Positions 28,693 through 37,668 of a DNA stretch of 64,000 bases are shown here, piece after piece. The stretch's first letter is position 1. Every line of letters begins with the position of its first letter. The notes below the pieces were generated by a model. That model saw only the letters and a program-made list of their open reading frames with translations, ran no database searches and was not told where the DNA came from. Made by a program: the position numbers and the translations under genes. Source of the DNA: Lactococcus taiwanensis. GTDB lineage: Bacteria; Bacillota; Bacilli; Lactobacillales; Streptococcaceae. The stretch covers positions 1 to 64,000 of the forward strand of contig NZ_BNDT01000004.1 of NCBI RefSeq assembly GCF_014905395.1. Reading direction: 5' to 3'.

Positions 28693-30447
28693 TTATTTAT
28701 AAACTACAAATCCAAAAGGCAAAATCGTTTCATCTTCCACTAAATTTGAGAAAATAATCTCATCCGCCTCAAACTTGACTGCATTTTCTCCAATATTAAA
28801 GCATCCTTTTAGTTCACCACGCTGGATTTCCACGACACCTTTTTTACCATCCACTTCTTGCCAAACTACGGCTGCATCGCTCAAAACTTCTTGATAAGCA
28901 TGGCGTAGCGCGATGAGTTCTTTAAAGAACTCAAACATCTCCACATCTTGTTCTTCTTTTATCCAAGGCATACACTTCCGACATTCAGGATCCATTCCGC
29001 CTGTTAAAGCATACTCATCACCATAATAGATACAGGGTACTCCGGGCTGTAAGAAGGTGAACGTCTCTACCAATTTCATCAACGCTTTATTTTCATTAGC
29101 AACAGTTAAAATGCGCGGCGTATCATGTGAATCTAAAACATTGAACATCACTTGATTGACTTGTTTTCTATAAAGTGTCAATTGAGTGTTAATATTCGAT
29201 ACCATCTGAGGTAAAGAAATTTTCTTGGTAATCAATCCATCTTTGATGGCATCCGTATAAGCATAGTTCATCACAGCAGTAAATTCATCACCAACCAGCC
29301 AAGGCTGTGCAGAATGCCAAACCTCTCCTAAAATGTAAAAATCTTTTTTAGCCGCATCACACGTTGCACGGAATTTTTTCCAAAAAGTATGGTCCACTTC
29401 ATCTGCAACATCCAAACGCCAAGCATCAATGTCAAATTCACGTATCCAATAATCCGCAATTTCCAAGAGATAAGCTTCCACCTCAGGATTTGCTGTGTTT
29501 AATTTGGGCATGTGTGGCGTAAAAGCAAATGTATCATAAGTCGCATTTTCAGCGTTCTCAAAATCATCAGTTGGTGTATAAGTTGCAGGCCAACTATTCA
29601 CATGGAACCAATCCGCATATTTGGACTTTTCTTGATGCTTTAGAACATCTTGCCATTGTGGTGAAGTATCACCGATATGATTAAAGACCGCGTCAAGCAT
29701 CACTTTGATGCCACGCGCGTGAGCTTCTTCGACCAAATGCTTGAATAACGCTTTATCACCAAAGTTTTTATCTATAGCTAAATAGTCTTCTGTGTCATAT
29801 TTATGATTGGAGTAGGCTTGAAAAATAGGAGTAAAATATATCCCGTTTACACCAAGTTCCGTCAAATGGTCCAAATGGTCAAGCACCCCTTGCAAATCCC
29901 CACCGTAAAAATCTTGCCGATCTGGTACATCTAATGCATTCCAAGCTTTTGTACCCTCAGGATCATTTTGAGTGTCGCCATTAGCAAACCGCTCAGGAAA
30001 AATCTGATACCAAACTGTTTCTTTAACCCACCCAGGTGTTTTAAAACGATCCGTCTCATGAAAATACGGCAAACGAAATGCTCCATATTTTTTGGTAATC
30101 AGCGTTTCATCATAATCTAACAATCCTTGATCAGTATAAACCACCTTCTCACCATCTAACCCAGTCACTACGAAAAGATAATCGACACGTTTTGTTGCTA
30201 CCGTGATTTCTGCTTCGAAAAAATCACTTCTATTAGTAGAAAGAACTTTTTTCATCTCTACTTGAGCACTTTTCCAAGTTTGGTGCTCTGGGTCTTCAAC
30301 TCCCTCCCAAAGATAAGGATCGCCATAGAAAAGCTCGACTTTTTCAATATCATCTTTTTGAGCTTGAAGTCGGACCTGCATCGTATCACGCGTATAGAGA
30401 TATGCAAATTCTGATTCGGGACGATGGTAAAGAGCTGCTTTGTTCAT
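28693..30447 (-). CDS. Neopullulanase/maltogenic amylase-type enzyme (GH13_20)
   Basis: 584 residues. An N-terminal CBM34-like domain (about 1–120) precedes the catalytic barrel, with nucleophile Asp at about residue 344 (DAWRLDVADEVDH), acid Glu at about 372 (LGEVWHSAQPWL) and LDSHDTPR. The whole is the cyclomaltodextrinase/neopullulanase plan; such enzymes are cytoplasmic dimers that cut maltodextrins, pullulan or cyclodextrins. No signal peptide is present. The start at 30447 has GGAGG nine bases upstream; 25 upstream codons in frame are not supported. It is the first gene of the leftward maltose operon. Confidence 0.88.
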   Translation of the reverse strand: MNKAALYHRPESEFAYLYTRDTMQVRLQAQKDDIEKVELFYGDPYLWEGVEDPEHQTWKSAQVEMKKVLSTNRSDFFEAEITVATKRVDYLFVVTGLDGEKVVYTDQGLLDYDETLITKKYGAFRLPYFHETDRFKTPGWVKETVWYQIFPERFANGDTQNDPEGTKAWNALDVPDRQDFYGGDLQGVLDHLDHLTELGVNGIYFTPIFQAYSNHKYDTEDYLAIDKNFGDKALFKHLVEEAHARGIKVMLDAVFNHIGDTSPQWQDVLKHQEKSKYADWFHVNSWPATYTPTDDFENAENATYDTFAFTPHMPKLNTANPEVEAYLLEIADYWIREFDIDAWRLDVADEVDHTFWKKFRATCDAAKKDFYILGEVWHSAQPWLVGDEFTAVMNYAYTDAIKDGLITKKISLPQMVSNINTQLTLYRKQVNQVMFNVLDSHDTPRILTVANENKALMKLVETFTFLQPGVPCIYYGDEYALTGGMDPECRKCMPWIKEEQDVEMFEFFKELIALRHAYQEVLSDAAVVWQEVDGKKGVVEIQRGELKGCFNIGENAVKFEADEIIFSNLVEDETILPFGFVVYK

Positions 30448-30531
30448 AAAATAGAACCTCCAAATTTTTTTGATGGCTGTACTAGTGTCATTTCCACCAC
30501 ATCTGGAGAACATAAATCTCACATTGGTATC

Positions 30532-30568
30532 ATTTTATCATAACGCTTTCAAAAGCGCAATCGTTTGC
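30532..30568 (-). promoter_or_regulatory. Promoter of the leftward maltose operon with cre and MalR-type operator
   Basis: Minus strand: TTGCGC (30555–30560), 17-nt spacer, TAAAAT (30532–30537). The spacer carries a cre-like TGAAAGCGTTATGA (30538–30551), and GCAAACGATTGC (30557–30568) overlaps the -35, a one-base variant of the palindrome at malE. Confidence 0.7.
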
Positions 30569-30681
30569 ATATTTTGTTGCGTTTTCTATTTTTTTACAAG
30601 TCTATTTCTTAATTTATTAGGAGAAAATAAGCTAGTTTATAAAGCAATATACTCCGTCATCAAAATGTAATATGATTTTTC

Positions 30682-30710
30682 TTGACAAAAAGCAAACGTT
30701 TGCGTAAAAT
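30682..30710 (+). promoter_or_regulatory. malE promoter with MalR-type operator in the spacer
   Basis: TTGACA-N17-TAAAAT. The spacer contains the perfect 12-bp palindrome GCAAACGTTTGC (30692–30703), the form of a LacI-family operator; binding there would block polymerase. Confidence 0.8.
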
Positions 30711-30725
30711 AAGAATCATAGAAAA

Positions 30726-30739
30726 TAAAACCGTTTTCA
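30726..30739 (-). promoter_or_regulatory. cre-like site in the malE leader
   Basis: The minus strand reads TGAAAACGGTTTTA, one mismatch from the CcpA consensus, between the malE promoter and its ribosome site. With the sites at 30532–30568, this accounts for most of the 307-bp gap. Confidence 0.5.
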
Positions 30740-30754
30740 TTAGGAGGAAACAAA

Positions 30755-31978
30755 ATGAAATCTTGGAAAAAAGTAGCCTTGGGCGGAGCTTCTGTTCTCG
30801 CAGTCACAACGCTTGCAGCTTGTGGCAATTCTACAAGTGGTAGTAAAACCTCTTCAAGCTCTTCTGACATCAAAGGGACAGTCCGTGTCTATGTAGATAC
30901 CCAGCAAAAAGCAACTTACGAATCTATCGCTAAAGGAATGTCAGCTAAATACCCTGACCTTACTGTAAAAGTTATCGCCAACGCTTCTGGCTCTGCCAAT
31001 GCTAAAACAGATATCGCTAAAGATCCTTCTAAATATGCTGATGTCTTCGCTGTACCAAATGACCAATTGGGAGATATGGCTGATAAAGGATTCATCAGCC
31101 CAATTCAATCCAAAATGGCAAGTGAAGTCAAATCTGACAGCACCGATACAGCTTACGCGGGAATGTCTTATAAAGATAAACTTTATGCTTTCCCAGGTTC
31201 TACTGAAGCCCAAGTCCTTTTCTATAACAAATCTAAATTAACAGCTGATGATGTTAAAACATGGGATACAATGACTTCTAAAGCGGTTTTCGCTACTGAT
31301 TTCACTAATGCTTATAACTTCTACCCTGTCTTCTTCACAGCTGGAACTACTCTTTTTGGAACTTCTGGTGAGGACGTATCTGGCACAGATGTCGCTTCTG
31401 AAAATGGTGTAAAGGCGATGCAATGGTTTGCAGATCAAAAATCCAATAAAAATGTTATGCAAACTTCTAACGCTTTGAACCAACTTCAATCCGGTAAAGC
31501 CTCAGCTATCGTTGATGGACCTTGGGACACTGCAAACATTAAGAAGATTTTAGGAGATAACTATGCTGTTGCTCCTTACCCAACTATTACTATTGGTGGT
31601 GAACAAAAACAATTACAAGCCTTCCAAGGTGTTAAAGGCTTTGCAATTAATTCTGAAACTAAAAACCAAGCCGCAGCCCAAACAGTTGCTCAATATTTGA
31701 CAAGCGAAGATGCACAAATCAAACTCTTCAAAGCTTTAGGTAACGTCCCAACAAACAAGGATGCTCAAGAAAATGAAGCAGTGAAAAACGATGATGCAAC
31801 GAAAGCAGTAATTACCATGTCTCAAAAAGGCTACTCTGTTGTAATGCCTAAGCTTCCACAAATGGCAACATTCTGGAACAACTCTGCTCCTTTGATTAAT
31901 GGTGCGTACACTGGATCAATCAAACCTGCTGATTTCTCTGCTCAACTGCAAAAATTCCAAGATAGTATCTCTAAATAA
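30755..31978 (+). CDS. malE: Maltose/maltodextrin-binding lipoprotein MalE
   Basis: 407 residues. It has a lipoprotein signal with lipobox TLAACG (Cys at about 23), a Ser-rich linker, then a family-1 extracellular solute-binding domain (GTVRVYVDTQQKATYESIAKG through the C-terminal lobe). It captures maltose/maltodextrins outside the membrane and delivers them to MalFG. AGGAGG precedes the ATG. It heads the rightward malEFG operon, 78 bp before malF, and is divergent from the hydrolase operon. Confidence 0.92.
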   Translation: MKSWKKVALGGASVLAVTTLAACGNSTSGSKTSSSSSDIKGTVRVYVDTQQKATYESIAKGMSAKYPDLTVKVIANASGSANAKTDIAKDPSKYADVFAVPNDQLGDMADKGFISPIQSKMASEVKSDSTDTAYAGMSYKDKLYAFPGSTEAQVLFYNKSKLTADDVKTWDTMTSKAVFATDFTNAYNFYPVFFTAGTTLFGTSGEDVSGTDVASENGVKAMQWFADQKSNKNVMQTSNALNQLQSGKASAIVDGPWDTANIKKILGDNYAVAPYPTITIGGEQKQLQAFQGVKGFAINSETKNQAAAQTVAQYLTSEDAQIKLFKALGNVPTNKDAQENEAVKNDDATKAVITMSQKGYSVVMPKLPQMATFWNNSAPLINGAYTGSIKPADFSAQLQKFQDSISK

Positions 31979-32056
31979 GAGATCCACTTATGTCAATACG
32001 TGAATAAGAGGTTGGGCTCCTTCAGCCTGACCTTTTAATTTATTAAAGGAAATATT

Positions 32057-33439
32057 ATGACTAAAAGAAAAAAAAGAAGACTCACAGAGAGTTCTATTTC
32101 TCCAGAAGAAAAGTCCATAAGTATCCGCGAAGTTTTTTCTAAAGGAGACGCCGTAACAAAGCTAACTTTCTTTGTGATGGGCTTAAATCAAATCAGAAAT
32201 AAACAGTGGGTAAAGGGATTTACATTTCTAATACTTGAAATTGCATTTATTGGTTGGCTCTTGTTTTCTGGGCTTAGCGCCTTTTCACTCTTGAGTAGTT
32301 TAGGTCCCAACAAAACTTTACGCGAAACGACAGATGCTAATGGTTTTCCTGTTATCGTGCAACCTGACCATTCAGTCCTCATTTTATTATGGGGGATTAT
32401 CGCCTGTTTAATCGTCATTTTGTTCGTTTTGCTTTATTGGTTTAACTATCGCTCGAACAAACACCTTTATTACCTGAAACGTGAAGGAAAAGCTATCCCA
32501 TCTAATAAAGAAGAACTTGCCTCTTTGCTTGACGAACGTTTATATGCGACGTTGATGGCTATACCATTATTAGGAATTTTAGCATTTACTGTTCTGCCAA
32601 CTGTCTACATGATTTCAATGGCATTTACTAACTATGATCGTCTACATGCGACTGCCTTTTCTTGGACTGGGTTTCAAGCTTTTGGTAACGTGTTGACAGG
32701 CGACTTAGCAGGTACTTTCTTTCCAGTACTAGGTTGGACTTTAGTATGGGCTGTAGTTGCCACCGCAACAACTTTTTTAGGTGGTGTTCTTCTAGCTTTA
32801 CTGATTGAATCAACTGGAATCAAATTTAAAGGTTTTTGGCGGACAATTTTTGTTATTGTATTTGCTGTTCCACAATTTGTAACTTTGTTGATGATGGCGC
32901 AATTTTTAGATCAGCAGGGAGCTTTTAATGGCATATTAATGAATCTTCATCTCATTTCTCACCCTATTAATTTTATTGGTGCAGCGTCAGATCCAATGGT
33001 AGCTCGAATCACTGTTATTTTCGTTAATATGTGGATTGGTATACCCGTTTCGATGCTGGTGTCCACAGCCATTATCCAAAACCTTCCGCAAGATCAAATC
33101 GAAGCAGCACGTATCGATGGAGCAAATACATTTAACATTTTCCGCTCCATCACTTTTCCTCAAATCCTCTTTGTAATGACACCTGCTCTTATTCAACAGT
33201 TCATTGGTAACATTAATAATTTCAATGTGATTTACCTTTTAACTAAGGGCTGGCCAATGAATCCTGATTATCAGGGTGCAGGATCAACTGACTTACTTGT
33301 TACTTGGCTTTATAATTTGGTCTTCGGTCAAACACAGCGCTACAATGCGGCAGCCGTACTTGGTATCTTAATATTTATTGTTAATGCCTCTATTTCCCTT
33401 GTCGCATATCGCCGTACAAATGCATTTAAGGAGGGATAA
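32057..33439 (+). CDS. malF: Maltose/maltodextrin ABC transporter permease MalF
   Basis: 460 residues. A basic N-terminal stretch (KRKKRR) is followed by two extra helices (about 55–80 and 110–135), then the six-helix binding-protein-dependent permease core (170–455). The EAA loop is EAARIDGANTFNIFRSITFP at about 350, which docks the ATPase. MalF-type length fits. No ATPase gene follows; lactic acid bacteria often use a shared MsmK encoded elsewhere (inference). malG starts immediately after the stop. Confidence 0.92.
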   Translation: MTKRKKRRLTESSISPEEKSISIREVFSKGDAVTKLTFFVMGLNQIRNKQWVKGFTFLILEIAFIGWLLFSGLSAFSLLSSLGPNKTLRETTDANGFPVIVQPDHSVLILLWGIIACLIVILFVLLYWFNYRSNKHLYYLKREGKAIPSNKEELASLLDERLYATLMAIPLLGILAFTVLPTVYMISMAFTNYDRLHATAFSWTGFQAFGNVLTGDLAGTFFPVLGWTLVWAVVATATTFLGGVLLALLIESTGIKFKGFWRTIFVIVFAVPQFVTLLMMAQFLDQQGAFNGILMNLHLISHPINFIGAASDPMVARITVIFVNMWIGIPVSMLVSTAIIQNLPQDQIEAARIDGANTFNIFRSITFPQILFVMTPALIQQFIGNINNFNVIYLLTKGWPMNPDYQGAGSTDLLVTWLYNLVFGQTQRYNAAAVLGILIFIVNASISLVAYRRTNAFKEG

Positions 33440-34312
33440 TTGAAAATGAAATCATATAAAACTCAACGTCGCGTATCACTGACGCTTCGATATATCCTGC
33501 TTGGGCTTTTAGCATTAATCTGGATCTTCCCGATTATTTGGATTGTTCTTGCAAGTCTTACTCAAAATAACACTGGATTTGTCTCAACGATTATCCCTAA
33601 AAGTTTTACTTTGACTAATTATATCCAGCTTTTTCAAAATAAGAGTGGGAGTTTCCCATTTGTGGCTTGGATTGGTAACACCTTCCTTGTAGCCATCGTT
33701 TCAGCGACACTTTCTACTTTTATTACCATCATTATGTCTTATACCCTTTCACGTCTACGCTTTGCATTTCGTAAACCTTTCTTACAAATCGCTCTCGTTT
33801 TAGGGATGTTCCCTGGTTTCATGTCAATGATAGCCTTGTATTATATCTTGAAAGCCATTAATATGCTGAATATTGGTGGGCTGGTCTTAGTATATGTCGG
33901 TGGTGCTGGACTAGGATTTTATATTGCTAAGGGATTCTTCGATACTATTCCACATTCTATTGACGAGGCAGCAACGATTGATGGTGCAAACAAATGGCAA
34001 ATCTTCACACACATCACTCTTCCGCTCTCTCGTCCCATCATTGTTTATACAGCTTTGATGGCCTTCATTGCACCCTGGACCGACTTCATCTTCTCAGGGA
34101 TTATCTTAGGAAATAACCAAGCACATCCTGAAACGTTCACCATCGCCTACGGGCTTTATTCAATGGTCAACAGTCAAAAAGGGGCTGCTACTGCATTCTT
34201 CACACAATTTATCGCTGGTTGTGTCATCATTGCAATTCCAATTACAATCCTCTTTGTCATCATGCAAAAATTTTATGTCAATGGGATCACTGCTGGTGCA
34301 GACAAAGGCTAA
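33440..34312 (+). CDS. malG: Maltose/maltodextrin ABC transporter permease MalG
   Basis: 290 residues. It has six membrane helices and the EAA motif DEAATIDGANKWQIFTHITLP (about residue 175), with the long periplasmic first loop typical of MalG. It pairs with MalF to form the maltodextrin channel. AAGGAGGG within the end of malF is best spaced for the TTG at 33440; an ATG two codons later (33446) is a possible alternative. The operon ends in a TACTGAC-type bidirectional terminator. Confidence 0.9.
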   Translation: MKMKSYKTQRRVSLTLRYILLGLLALIWIFPIIWIVLASLTQNNTGFVSTIIPKSFTLTNYIQLFQNKSGSFPFVAWIGNTFLVAIVSATLSTFITIIMSYTLSRLRFAFRKPFLQIALVLGMFPGFMSMIALYYILKAINMLNIGGLVLVYVGGAGLGFYIAKGFFDTIPHSIDEAATIDGANKWQIFTHITLPLSRPIIVYTALMAFIAPWTDFIFSGIILGNNQAHPETFTIAYGLYSMVNSQKGAATAFFTQFIAGCVIIAIPITILFVIMQKFYVNGITAGADKG

Positions 34313-34369
34313 TAACCTAGTAATACATCATTACTTTTTCATTTGAGGGTGTACTAAAAATAAAAAAAC

Positions 34370-34391
34370 TTACTGACCAGCTGGTCAGTAA
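34370..34391. repeat. TACTGAC palindrome acting as malG/LCP bidirectional terminator
   Basis: Perfect arms and a fully symmetric centre (CAGCTG), with A7 before and T6 after. It lies between convergent genes and should terminate both. Confidence 0.88.
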
Positions 34392-34396
34392 GTTTT

Positions 34397-35785
34397 TTAT
34401 TGTCCAAGAAGACTTTGTGCTTTGGTTCTGTATTTTGACATATCAATCAATAAACCTAGACCGCCATATTTATCATAAGCATTTGTCCAGTCATTGTCAG
34501 CCGGGATAGTCGTGGAATCAAGTCCACCTGCACTACTAAACAGAGTTCTTACGCCCGTTGTCAAAAAGAAGCTGTTGGGGATGTTTGTCATCGTTACAGC
34601 ACGCGCCGTCCCTAAAGCGCTCGCACCAGTAAATAACATCAAAGGATTTTTAAGTTGCGACATTACCGTGGACATTACTTGTTGCTGGCGAGCTACCCGG
34701 CCTGCGTCTCCTTGATCATCGTGACGAAAGCGCGCGTAATTGAGCAACGTCCGTCCGTCCATCTTTTGTTTGCCTTGTTTAATCATCATGAAGGTACCGC
34801 CTCCGTCAGGGTAGCCTAACTCAGCAGCTTGCTCAGCGGTCAACACCTTGTCAGAACTTGCCATCCCCTGCGTCTCTGACAAATCATCAGGCACGGGTAC
34901 TTCATCCATTGTTTGGCCATTAATTGTAGAGAATTTTGCATCTATCTCCACTCCGTTTGGAAACAGTGAGTCGATAACCGTTGAAAAGCTTGAAAAATCA
35001 ACGACCGCATAATATTGGATATTTATTCCAAAATTTTTCTTCAATGTATCACTTAATAAATTTATTCCCTGCCCATTATAATTTTCACCAATGGTAAAGG
35101 AGGCATTGATTTTGACATTCGGCTCACCAGTATCAGAGGTCACGCCAGGAACCAGAACGAGTGTATCCCGCATGAAACTCACAAGGCGTACTGTTTTTTT
35201 ATCTTTACTAATGTGCAAAACCATGATCGAATCTGTATGAGCCACATCACTTGACTGGCCTGGGCGCTTATCTGCTCCAAGTACTAAAATGTTAGTAGAG
35301 CCATCAGAATTTTTGGTGCCCGTAAAAGATTCATTTTTTATCGTTCCACCTTCTTGTTTCACACCACGGTTGTAACCATATACAAAGAACCCTGCCATGA
35401 CAATAATAATCAGAATAATAAAAGCAAGTATGCCTCTTAGCCAACGTCTTTTCTTGCGAGGCTTATCCTTTTTAGGCTTTTTAGGAAGCTTTATATTTGT
35501 ATTTCTGGGTGAAGGTGATGCACTTGCATGATTTCTGGACGCTCTTCGAGAAGAGACGCCCTCACTATTTGAGGCACCACTATAAGCGTAGTCAGGTTCT
35601 TGCCAATGTTCTTGTGAATCTTCATAAGCGTCTGCTTCAACTTCCTCTTGCATGTCATCGTCAGAATAACCATCATAACGTTTCAACTCATTGAGAAGCT
35701 CATAGTACTCTTGGCGCTCTCGGATACTGAGATAATCAATATTATGTCTCAAATATTCCAAGCGTTTATATTTTTTTTCATTCAT
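34397..35785 (-). CDS. LytR-CpsA-Psr (LCP) family cell-wall glycopolymer ligase
   Basis: About 462 residues. An acidic cytoplasmic N-terminus (1–95) is followed by a basic patch (KPKKDKPRKKRRW), one membrane helix (about 110–132) and an extracellular LCP domain (about 165–400) with DSIMVLHISKDKKTVRLVSF, MRDTLV and NYARFRHDDQGDAGR. LCP proteins attach teichoic acids or wall polysaccharides to peptidoglycan. A 46-codon in-frame extension upstream lacks a ribosome site and overlaps a palindrome; I use the ATG at 35785, which itself has only a weak GAAG. Confidence 0.88.
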   Translation of the reverse strand: MNEKKYKRLEYLRHNIDYLSIRERQEYYELLNELKRYDGYSDDDMQEEVEADAYEDSQEHWQEPDYAYSGASNSEGVSSRRASRNHASASPSPRNTNIKLPKKPKKDKPRKKRRWLRGILAFIILIIIVMAGFFVYGYNRGVKQEGGTIKNESFTGTKNSDGSTNILVLGADKRPGQSSDVAHTDSIMVLHISKDKKTVRLVSFMRDTLVLVPGVTSDTGEPNVKINASFTIGENYNGQGINLLSDTLKKNFGINIQYYAVVDFSSFSTVIDSLFPNGVEIDAKFSTINGQTMDEVPVPDDLSETQGMASSDKVLTAEQAAELGYPDGGGTFMMIKQGKQKMDGRTLLNYARFRHDDQGDAGRVARQQQVMSTVMSQLKNPLMLFTGASALGTARAVTMTNIPNSFFLTTGVRTLFSSAGGLDSTTIPADNDWTNAYDKYGGLGLLIDMSKYRTKAQSLLGQ

Positions 35786-35841
35786 TTCTTCACTATTATA
35801 CCAAAGTTTGTATTTTACTGCAAAGCTGGCTCTCTTATTGA

Positions 35842-35863
35842 TTACTGACAGCTCTGTCAGTAA
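35842..35863. repeat. TACTGAC palindrome (cmk terminator)
   Basis: Perfect copy, centre AGCTCT, just after the cmk stop and followed by a run of A on the plus strand. Confidence 0.82.
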
Positions 35864-35873
35864 AAAAAAGACT

Positions 35874-36536
35874 TTAAATAAGTCTTTTTGCTCGCGTTTC
35901 AATGAAGGCGACAACGTCAGCAATTGACTTGCCCGTACTATCTAACAAAACAGCATCCTCAGCTTGTTTCAAGGGAGACACTTTGCGCGTACTATCCTTA
36001 TGATCTCGAGCAGCAATCTCTGATTTTAAGCGCTCCAAGTCTGTTGGAATACCTTTAGATCGATTTTCTTTGTAACGACGTTCTGCACGCTCTTCAACAG
36101 AGGCTACCAAGAAAATTTTAAGCTCAGCGTTTGGAAGAACAACTGTACCAATATCACGTCCATCCATAATGATCCCGCCTTCCTTAGCAATCCGCTGTTG
36201 CTCAGCTACTAGAAAACTACGAATTTCAGGCATGGCTGAAATTTTTGAAACTGCGTTCGTCACTTCATTAGTTCGAATCACATCCGTCACATTGCGCTCA
36301 CCTAAGAACACTTCCTGCCCCTTTGGTCCATTCGCAAAAGAAATCGGATTTTCTTCAATAAAATTAATAATAACCTGTGGATCTTGTGTCTGTTCTTGCA
36401 TGGCCACCAATGTCGCCACACGGTACATAGCGCCCGTATCTAAATAAATTAAATCAAGATCCCGCGCTACAATTTTAGCCACCGTTGATTTCCCACTTGA
36501 AGCAGGACCGTCTACAGCAATTTGGATTTTTTTCAT
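35874..36536 (-). CDS. cmk: Cytidylate kinase
   Basis: About 220 residues. The P-loop is GPASSGKST (residues 9–17), followed by the CMP-binding segment [27 protein letters not shown] and a LID region [10 protein letters not shown]. It phosphorylates CMP and dCMP to diphosphates with ATP. The frame also allows a TTG start 15 codons upstream (36581), but family proteins begin as [11 protein letters not shown]; neither start has a strong ribosome site (AAGGTAG is distant). It lies downstream of the LysM gene. Confidence 0.92.
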   Translation of the reverse strand: MKKIQIAVDGPASSGKSTVAKIVARDLDLIYLDTGAMYRVATLVAMQEQTQDPQVIINFIEENPISFANGPKGQEVFLGERNVTDVIRTNEVTNAVSKISAMPEIRSFLVAEQQRIAKEGGIIMDGRDIGTVVLPNAELKIFLVASVEERAERRYKENRSKGIPTDLERLKSEIAARDHKDSTRKVSPLKQAEDAVLLDSTGKSIADVVAFIETRAKRLI

Positions 36537-36593
36537 CACTTTTAAATTTTCTACCTTATCTTTTAAATCTTTTTCTGACAAACTTTAAAAAAT

Positions 36594-36615
36594 TTACTGA
36601 CCAAACTGTCAGTAA
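36594..36615. repeat. TACTGAC palindrome between the LysM gene and cmk
   Basis: Perfect arms with centre CAAACT, flanked by AAATT/AATTTTT, directly after the LysM stop codon. Confidence 0.82.
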
Positions 36616-36619
36616 ATTT

Positions 36620-37150
36620 TTATTTCAATTTGAGGACTTGTCCTGCGTGAATAGCACTACCATCAGCATTATATCCATCGGAAGAGATATTATTCAAGCT
36701 AGCAATCTGATCCCATGACAGCCCTGTTTTAGCAGCAATGGTGCTTGGGTAATCGCCCGCCACGATTGTGTAAGTCGTACCAGCTTCTGCGCTGCTTGAC
36801 GAAGAGGAGGCAGGGGTACTACTTGATGAAGCTTCCGTTTGACTAGTCGCCGTCGATGAAGAGGATGAGGCAGGCGTGCTACTGCTTGACTGTGTTGCAG
36901 CCGTTGAAGTGCTTGAAGATTGATGGAAATTTTTGGCGATTGCTTCATTACTTTGATTTTGGCTGTTCCAAAGAATAAACACAATTGCAAAACCAACAAT
37001 AATAAACATTAATGCAACGAGAAAGGTCAGAAAACGCGTTGTCAAAGGACGTTTATGTTCATCTTTAGTACGGACTTTGCGTTTAAGTTCCGTAGGCTCT
37101 TCTTTCATTGCACGATAAATTTCGTTATTCCAGGGTTCTTTTGTTGCCAC
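36620..37150 (-). CDS. LysM-domain membrane-anchored protein
   Basis: 176 residues. A cytoplasmic N-terminus rich in Lys/Glu (1–50) is followed by one helix (about 53–75, LTFLVALMFIIVGFAIVFIL), a Ser/Thr/Ala-rich low-complexity linker (about 85–125) and a C-terminal LysM domain (TYTIVAGDYPSTIAAKTGLS to the end) that binds peptidoglycan. This small anchored LysM protein next to cmk and a divergent ferredoxin is conserved in streptococci; its function is unknown. Start GTG with AAAGGAAAAGG upstream. Confidence 0.85.
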   Translation of the reverse strand: MATKEPWNNEIYRAMKEEPTELKRKVRTKDEHKRPLTTRFLTFLVALMFIIVGFAIVFILWNSQNQSNEAIAKNFHQSSSTSTAATQSSSSTPASSSSSTATSQTEASSSSTPASSSSSSAEAGTTYTIVAGDYPSTIAAKTGLSWDQIASLNNISSDGYNADGSAIHAGQVLKLK

Positions 37151-37196
37151 GACCTTTTCCTTTCATTTTTAGTCTTTTTTTATTATCATTCTTTAT

Positions 37197-37403
37197 ATGA
37201 AGATAAAAATAATTCCTGATAAATGCATTGCCTGTGGCTTATGCCATATTCATGCACCAGAGGCTTTTGACTATCATGATAATGGGATTGTAAAATTTTA
37301 TGATACTCAAGACCAAGAAAAGACTTTTCCTGATGCTCCGTCGCTTCGCACAGCGGTCAAATCGTGTCCTACTGGAGCCCTCAAAATTGATAAAGACATC
37401 TAG
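37197..37403 (+). CDS. fer: Ferredoxin, single [4Fe-4S] cluster
   Basis: 68 residues. The cluster ligands are CIACGLC near the N-terminus (Cys11, 14, 17) and one Cys in the C-terminal SCPTGAL motif, so it holds one [4Fe-4S] cluster, as in streptococcal Fer. It is a small cytoplasmic electron carrier. It is divergent from the LysM gene. No ribosome site is visible; a -10-like TATTAT ends 10 bases before the ATG, so the leader is very short. Confidence 0.9.
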   Translation: MKIKIIPDKCIACGLCHIHAPEAFDYHDNGIVKFYDTQDQEKTFPDAPSLRTAVKSCPTGALKIDKDI

Positions 37404-37542
37404 ATATTTTATCACTTTCTATTTTACCATAAGTTTTCAATTTCAAGGTATTTTTCAATAAAAAAACTTTTTTATTTATGAAAATTTGTGAAAAAAATTG
37501 TGAAAGCTTGACCTAAAGCTATCTATACAGTTTGTTTTATAA

Positions 37543-37575
37543 AAGGGTTTCCATAAGCGTGGGAACCCTTATTAT
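37543..37575 (+). terminator. Hairpin ending upstream transcription before the mannose PTS
   Basis: AAGGGTTTCC pairs with GGGAACCCTT over 10 bp, followed by an AT-rich tail; it lies between fer and the ptn promoter. The U-tract is imperfect. Confidence 0.55.
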
Positions 37576-37582
37576 TATTCTA

Positions 37583-37620
37583 TGAAAACATTTGCAAATG
37601 TGGAATGAAAATAGTATAAT
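37583..37620 (+). promoter_or_regulatory. Mannose PTS promoter with overlapping cre-like site and palindrome
   Basis: TTGCAA (37592–37597), 17-nt spacer, TATAAT (37615–37620). TGAAAACATTTGCA (37583–37596) is one mismatch from the CcpA consensus, and ACATTTGCAAATGT (37588–37601) is a perfect 14-bp palindrome over the -35. Confidence 0.7.
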
Positions 37621-37668
37621 AACTAGGTAATAATTTTTATTATAATCTTATATAGGAGGTTACTCACA

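Noticed and set aside
30932-31240. Overlapping frames within malE on both strands.
   Set aside because: The malE frame has clear protein family motifs and strong codon bias; the others do not.
34494-34715. Antisense frames of 60–135 codons inside genes across the window (for example this one within the LCP gene, or 16154–16561 within bglP).
   Set aside because: They mirror the codon structure of the real gene, lack ribosome sites and have no family resemblance.
37498-37541. A sigma-54 (-24/-12) or second vegetative promoter for the mannose PTS near TTGACC at 37508.
   Set aside because: No TGGCAC-N5-TTGC pattern is seen, and no -10 lies at 16–18 nt from TTGACC; the hairpin at 37543 would also cut off such transcripts.
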